This document shows, one piece after another, positions 5,755 through 7,851 of a stretch of DNA of 7,851 nt; the stretch's first letter is position 1; every line of letters begins with the position of its first letter. Below the pieces are notes generated by a model. The model worked only from the letters and a program-made list of their open reading frames with translations. It had not been told where the DNA came from and did not search any database. The position numbers and the translations under genes were made by a program. Source of the DNA: Candidatus Acidiferrales bacterium (lineage in GTDB: Bacteria > Acidobacteriota > Terriglobia > Acidoferrales > UBA7541). The stretch spans positions 1-7,851 of the forward strand of contig JASHYE010000287.1 in NCBI GenBank assembly GCA_030043155.1, read 5' to 3'.

Positions 5755-6831
5755 ATGAAGAAAATACTTGCGGTATGCGCGCTGTCGATGTTTTCCGCGT
5801 GCGCGTTTGCCCAGAGCGTTCCGCAGTCCGCGAAGCCGGCATCGCCAGCCCCTGCGACGCCAGCACAAGCGCAAAAGCCGCCCACGATGCACATTACAAC
5901 GAACATCGTAATGGTTCCCGTGACCGTAAAAGACACGGAGGGCGATCTGGTCCCGGACCTGCAGCAAAGTGATTTCCGCATTTTTCAGGACGACAAAGAG
6001 CAGCAGATCAGGAATTTCTGGGACCAGGCGTTTCCCGTTTCCGCCGTCGTGCTTCTCGATGACGATCTGCCCACCGCTGAATCGCAGACGGTTCTGAAGA
6101 GCCTCGACAGCATCGCCGCTGGATTTTCAGCGGATGACGAAGTGGCGCTCGTGCGCTTCGACGAATATCCGAAGACGGTTCTCGATTTCACTTCGAACAA
6201 TGATGCTCTGTTCGCGAAGCTGAAGGAGATTCGTACCAATCCCAAGGACGCGCTCGACTCGCGCGTTCCCGGCACGCCTTCATCGACGATGATGTCTCCG
6301 CCGATGATTAATGGCCACACCCTCGGAGGCGCGGCGGATATTCCTATCATGGGCACCAACACGAATGGAGTGACCAAGCATCTCGATGACGCGGTGCACT
6401 ATGCAGCTGAAATGCTGCGCACGCGCGGACGCGACCGCCGGAAAATCATCATCGTCGTTTCCGACGGCACGAACGACCGCCACAATCAGTGGAGCTACAG
6501 CAACACGCTGCGCCTTCTTTTTTCCAACAATGTCACCGTGTACGCGGTTTCGGTTTCGTCCATCGCTGACGATCTCGCGTTGCGCGGCAAAGGCCGGCTA
6601 GGGACATACGCGAATCCCACGGGCGGCGACGTGATTGCGGCTCGCAGCGCTAGTCAAATGGAAGCGCTGTATTCGAAGCTCGTCGAGGAAGCGCGCAATC
6701 AGTACACGCTGGGATTCGAGCCGACGAGAACCGTCGGAAAAGGGAATTGCCACTCGCTTGAGGTGCGCGTGGAGCGTCCCGGGCTTTCCGTCACGGCACG
6801 GCGCGGATATTGCGCCGCGTTCTCGCGCTGA
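5755..6831 (+). CDS. VWA3: secreted VWA-like protein with degenerate metal site, acidobacterial VWFA-related family
   Basis: A 358-residue paralogue of VWA1 and VWA2; function unknown. The ATG at 5755 is chosen because it begins a classic signal peptide (MKKILAVCAL..., AFA before Q at 19/20). The frame opens at 5626, but that extension would overlap the VWA2 start. FSAC at 13-16 resembles a weak lipobox, so lipidation is a less likely alternative. A Pro/Ala-rich linker (21-43) leads to VPVTVKD and DFRIFQDD (73-80). In the VWA fold the usual D-x-S-x-S is replaced by D102-D-D-L-P106; T207 and D237 (VVSDGTND) of the other metal motifs remain. An insert of about 40 residues (165-206), rich in Gly, Pro and Met, precedes T207. 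The C-terminal module is ARNQYTLGF, then RRGYCA. Cys332 and Cys353 sit where the paralogues have aromatic or non-Cys residues. Confidence 0.89.
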   Translation: MKKILAVCALSMFSACAFAQSVPQSAKPASPAPATPAQAQKPPTMHITTNIVMVPVTVKDTEGDLVPDLQQSDFRIFQDDKEQQIRNFWDQAFPVSAVVLLDDDLPTAESQTVLKSLDSIAAGFSADDEVALVRFDEYPKTVLDFTSNNDALFAKLKEIRTNPKDALDSRVPGTPSSTMMSPPMINGHTLGGAADIPIMGTNTNGVTKHLDDAVHYAAEMLRTRGRDRRKIIIVVSDGTNDRHNQWSYSNTLRLLFSNNVTVYAVSVSSIADDLALRGKGRLGTYANPTGGDVIAARSASQMEALYSKLVEEARNQYTLGFEPTRTVGKGNCHSLEVRVERPGLSVTARRGYCAAFSR

Positions 6832-6859
6832 CCATCTCGCCGCTCGCCAAGATTTTTTC

Positions 6860-6888
6860 TTGACTTTGCGCATCGCGAAACGTAAAAA
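6860..6888 (+). promoter_or_regulatory. Sigma70-type promoter in the gap after VWA3
   Basis: TTGACT at 6860-6865 matches the -35 consensus at five of six bases. After exactly 17 bases comes TAAAAA at 6883-6888, which matches the -10 consensus at four of six, including the leading TA. Transcription would begin near 6895 on the + strand. No protein gene fits downstream, so the likely product is the candidate small RNA that follows. Confidence 0.55.
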
Positions 6889-6894
6889 AGATGG

Positions 6895-7039
6895 AGTGAG
6901 CTGGATGCGCGTGCGGTTTTCGCGGCTGGTTCGCAGAGAGAAAGCTTCAAAGCAGTTGAATGCGCGCGATAGCCGGAAGAAATTTCCGGCGATTCGAAAA
7001 ACAAAAATCAATTCGGGCGGCGGCAACGCCGCCCTTTTT
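6895..7039 (+). ncRNA. Candidate small RNA, about 145 nt
   Basis: This is an inference from layout; I recognise no known RNA family. The stretch lies between a promoter-like element (6860-6888) and a strong intrinsic terminator (7015-7039). Between them are two further hairpins: GCTTCAA (6944-6950) pairing with TTGAA-t-GC (6956-6963, one bulged T), and GCCGGAA (6972-6978) pairing with TTCCGGC (6984-6990). The only forward reading frame with a start, ATG at 6905 preceded by GGAG, runs through the terminator hairpin and on to 7120, antisense to the end of the nuclease gene. The predicted transcript start would also remove most of that GGAG. A structured RNA is therefore preferred over a small protein. 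The rest of the 234-base gap (6832-6859 and 7040-7065) shows nothing further. Confidence 0.35.
7015..7039. terminator. Strong intrinsic terminator, probably bidirectional
   Basis: GGGCGGCG (7015-7022) pairs perfectly with CGCCGCCC (7027-7034) around a GCAA loop of the stable GNRA type, followed directly by TTTTT on the + strand. Read on the - strand, the same stem is followed after about seven bases by a T-rich run (complement of 6996-7007). It can therefore also serve the nuclease gene, whose stop lies about 30 bases away. Confidence 0.85.
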
Positions 7040-7065
7040 GTTTCCGCCGCACTTCGCCGCGAGTG

Positions 7066-7851
7066 TCACGCCTTTGAAATCGAGATGAGTTGTTCGTGCG
7101 CGGGACAAATGGGCTCGTAATCGCAATACCGGCAACTGAAGCCGGGCCGCGCGGGAAATTCGCCGGCGCGAATTTCGTCCGCGACTTCGGCAACGATAGT
7201 CTTCGCTTTATTGAGAGCCTTTGCGTCGCGCGTTGCGGTCACCGCTTCATTCGTCGCCAGGTTGTAGAAAATCAATCGCTCAGCTTCGAGTTCCCAGACC
7301 TCTTGCGCAGCAAGGGCATAGAGGCTCAACTGCAAACTGTCTTTCGCCTGCTTCTCGCGTTTCGGATTTCCGGTCTTATAGTCGATGATTTCGATTTTCT
7401 TCGGGCCGATGCGATTGATCTGGTCCATGCGGCCAAACACAACCACGTTCGGGTCGAGCGGAAGCTCGAAGGATTTTTCCTGATGCAGCACGTCGGCAGG
7501 TGCTGCCGTGTAGCTTTCGCAGAACCCCTGCAACTGCTCAATTCCCGCCTTGCGATATTCTTCTTCCTGATAGTCGTCCTGAAATCCCGCGGCATGCCAT
7601 TCGCGCTCGAAAATTGAAACGACTTCCTCGAAAGGGACTTTTCGGCCCTTGCGAATTTCGCGCACGAATTCGCGGATGGTCAAATGCATTACGTTGCCGA
7701 ATGTCATCGCCGCTTGCGGTTCGCCGCGAATTCCCCATACCTGCTGCAGCAGATATTTCATGGGACACGTGCGGTACGTTTCGATGGCCGAGGCGCTCAA
7801 TTGCAGCGGCTCGGCGCTCGGCGGATGGTACGCTTTGGCCCACAGCGCGAT
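7066..7851 (-). CDS. RecB/AddB-like PD-(D/E)XK nuclease domain, C-terminal part (probably of a UvrD-type helicase); 5' end outside window
   Basis: A DNA-processing nuclease domain. The frame is open through the window edge: 17 codons precede the TTG at 7800, beginning IALWAKAYHP, so the gene is truncated and the visible 261 residues are its C-terminus. Nuclease landmarks in order are LSASAIETYRTCPMKYLL (C29), GNVMH (H56), GRMDQI (D143), IIDYKTG (D157, K159) and QLSLYA (Q174). The end carries CRYCDYEPICP (C240, C243, C249). One cysteine before and three after the catalytic core match the iron-sulfur 'staple' of AddB, Cas4 and related nucleases. In UvrD/RecB-like helicase-nucleases this domain is C-terminal, so fusion to a helicase is likely, but no helicase motif is visible here. 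A stand-alone nuclease remains possible. The gene is transcribed toward the terminator at 7015-7039 and converges on VWA3. Confidence 0.85.
   Translation of the reverse strand: MALWAKAYHPPSAEPLQLSASAIETYRTCPMKYLLQQVWGIRGEPQAAMTFGNVMHLTIREFVREIRKGRKVPFEEVVSIFEREWHAAGFQDDYQEEEYRKAGIEQLQGFCESYTAAPADVLHQEKSFELPLDPNVVVFGRMDQINRIGPKKIEIIDYKTGNPKREKQAKDSLQLSLYALAAQEVWELEAERLIFYNLATNEAVTATRDAKALNKAKTIVAEVADEIRAGEFPARPGFSCRYCDYEPICPAHEQLISISKA

Noticed and set aside
5649..5981. N-terminal extension of VWA2 up to 5981
   Set aside because: It would run antisense through the VWA3 signal peptide and linker; an export-type N-terminus begins at the internal ATG at 5648.
6851..6862. T-run after VWA3 as an intrinsic terminator
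   Set aside because: No stem-loop precedes the six T residues; the run instead lies just upstream of, and abuts, the promoter-like TTGACT.
6905..7120. Small basic protein starting at ATG 6905 with GGAG upstream
   Set aside because: The frame reads straight through the strong terminator hairpin and continues antisense to the nuclease gene; the promoter upstream would start transcription at about the GGAG, removing most of it.
7618..7800. TTG at 7800 as the start of the nuclease gene
   Set aside because: The frame remains open through the window edge, and the 17 codons before it (IALWAKAYHP...) read as continuing protein leading into the LSASAIETY motif.

Overview
The window reads as a chromosomal segment from an Acidobacteriota bacterium. 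The main reason is three secreted paralogues with the layout of the 'VWFA-related Acidobacterial domain' family (TIGR03436 as I recall it; no search was run). The moderately high GC, short intergenic gaps and ordinary housekeeping genes fit. No insertion sequence, CRISPR array, tRNA, rRNA or integrase signature is visible.

Left part (1-3486): a tight + strand housekeeping run. It contains the 3' end of ileS, lspA (3-base gap), lgt (3-base gap) and an RluD-type pseudouridine synthase (33-base gap). lspA and lgt encode two of the core enzymes of lipoprotein maturation: Lgt attaches diacylglycerol to the lipobox cysteine and LspA cleaves the signal peptide.

Middle part (3500-6831): three VWA-domain genes. 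VWA1 (+) starts 13 bases after the pseudouridine synthase and is probably cotranscribed with it. VWA2 (-) converges on VWA1 across a 43-base gap. VWA3 (+) diverges from VWA2 across a 106-base gap. All three share an export signal, a conserved strand region before the VWA fold ending in D-F-x-[VI]-[FY]-[EQ]-D, the VWA domain, a TGG[RD] motif, and a C-terminal [RN]-x-QY...GY[YC]A module. VWA1 and VWA2 keep an intact metal-ion site (MIDAS). In VWA3 the first MIDAS motif is degraded to DDDLP, and two cysteines appear at paired C-terminal positions.

Right part (6832-7851): a 234-base gap without a convincing protein gene. It holds a good sigma70-type promoter (TTGACT, 17 bases, TAAAAA), three successive hairpins and a strong intrinsic terminator with a GCAA tetraloop, so a small RNA of about 145 nt is a reasonable candidate. 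Beyond it, on the - strand and cut by the window edge, lies the C-terminal nuclease domain of a RecB/AddB-like PD-(D/E)XK protein with four cysteines placed for an iron-sulfur cluster, probably the end of a UvrD-type helicase.

Nothing here is a clear defence or mobile system. The least explained items are the VWA trio, whose function is not known to me, and the candidate small RNA.
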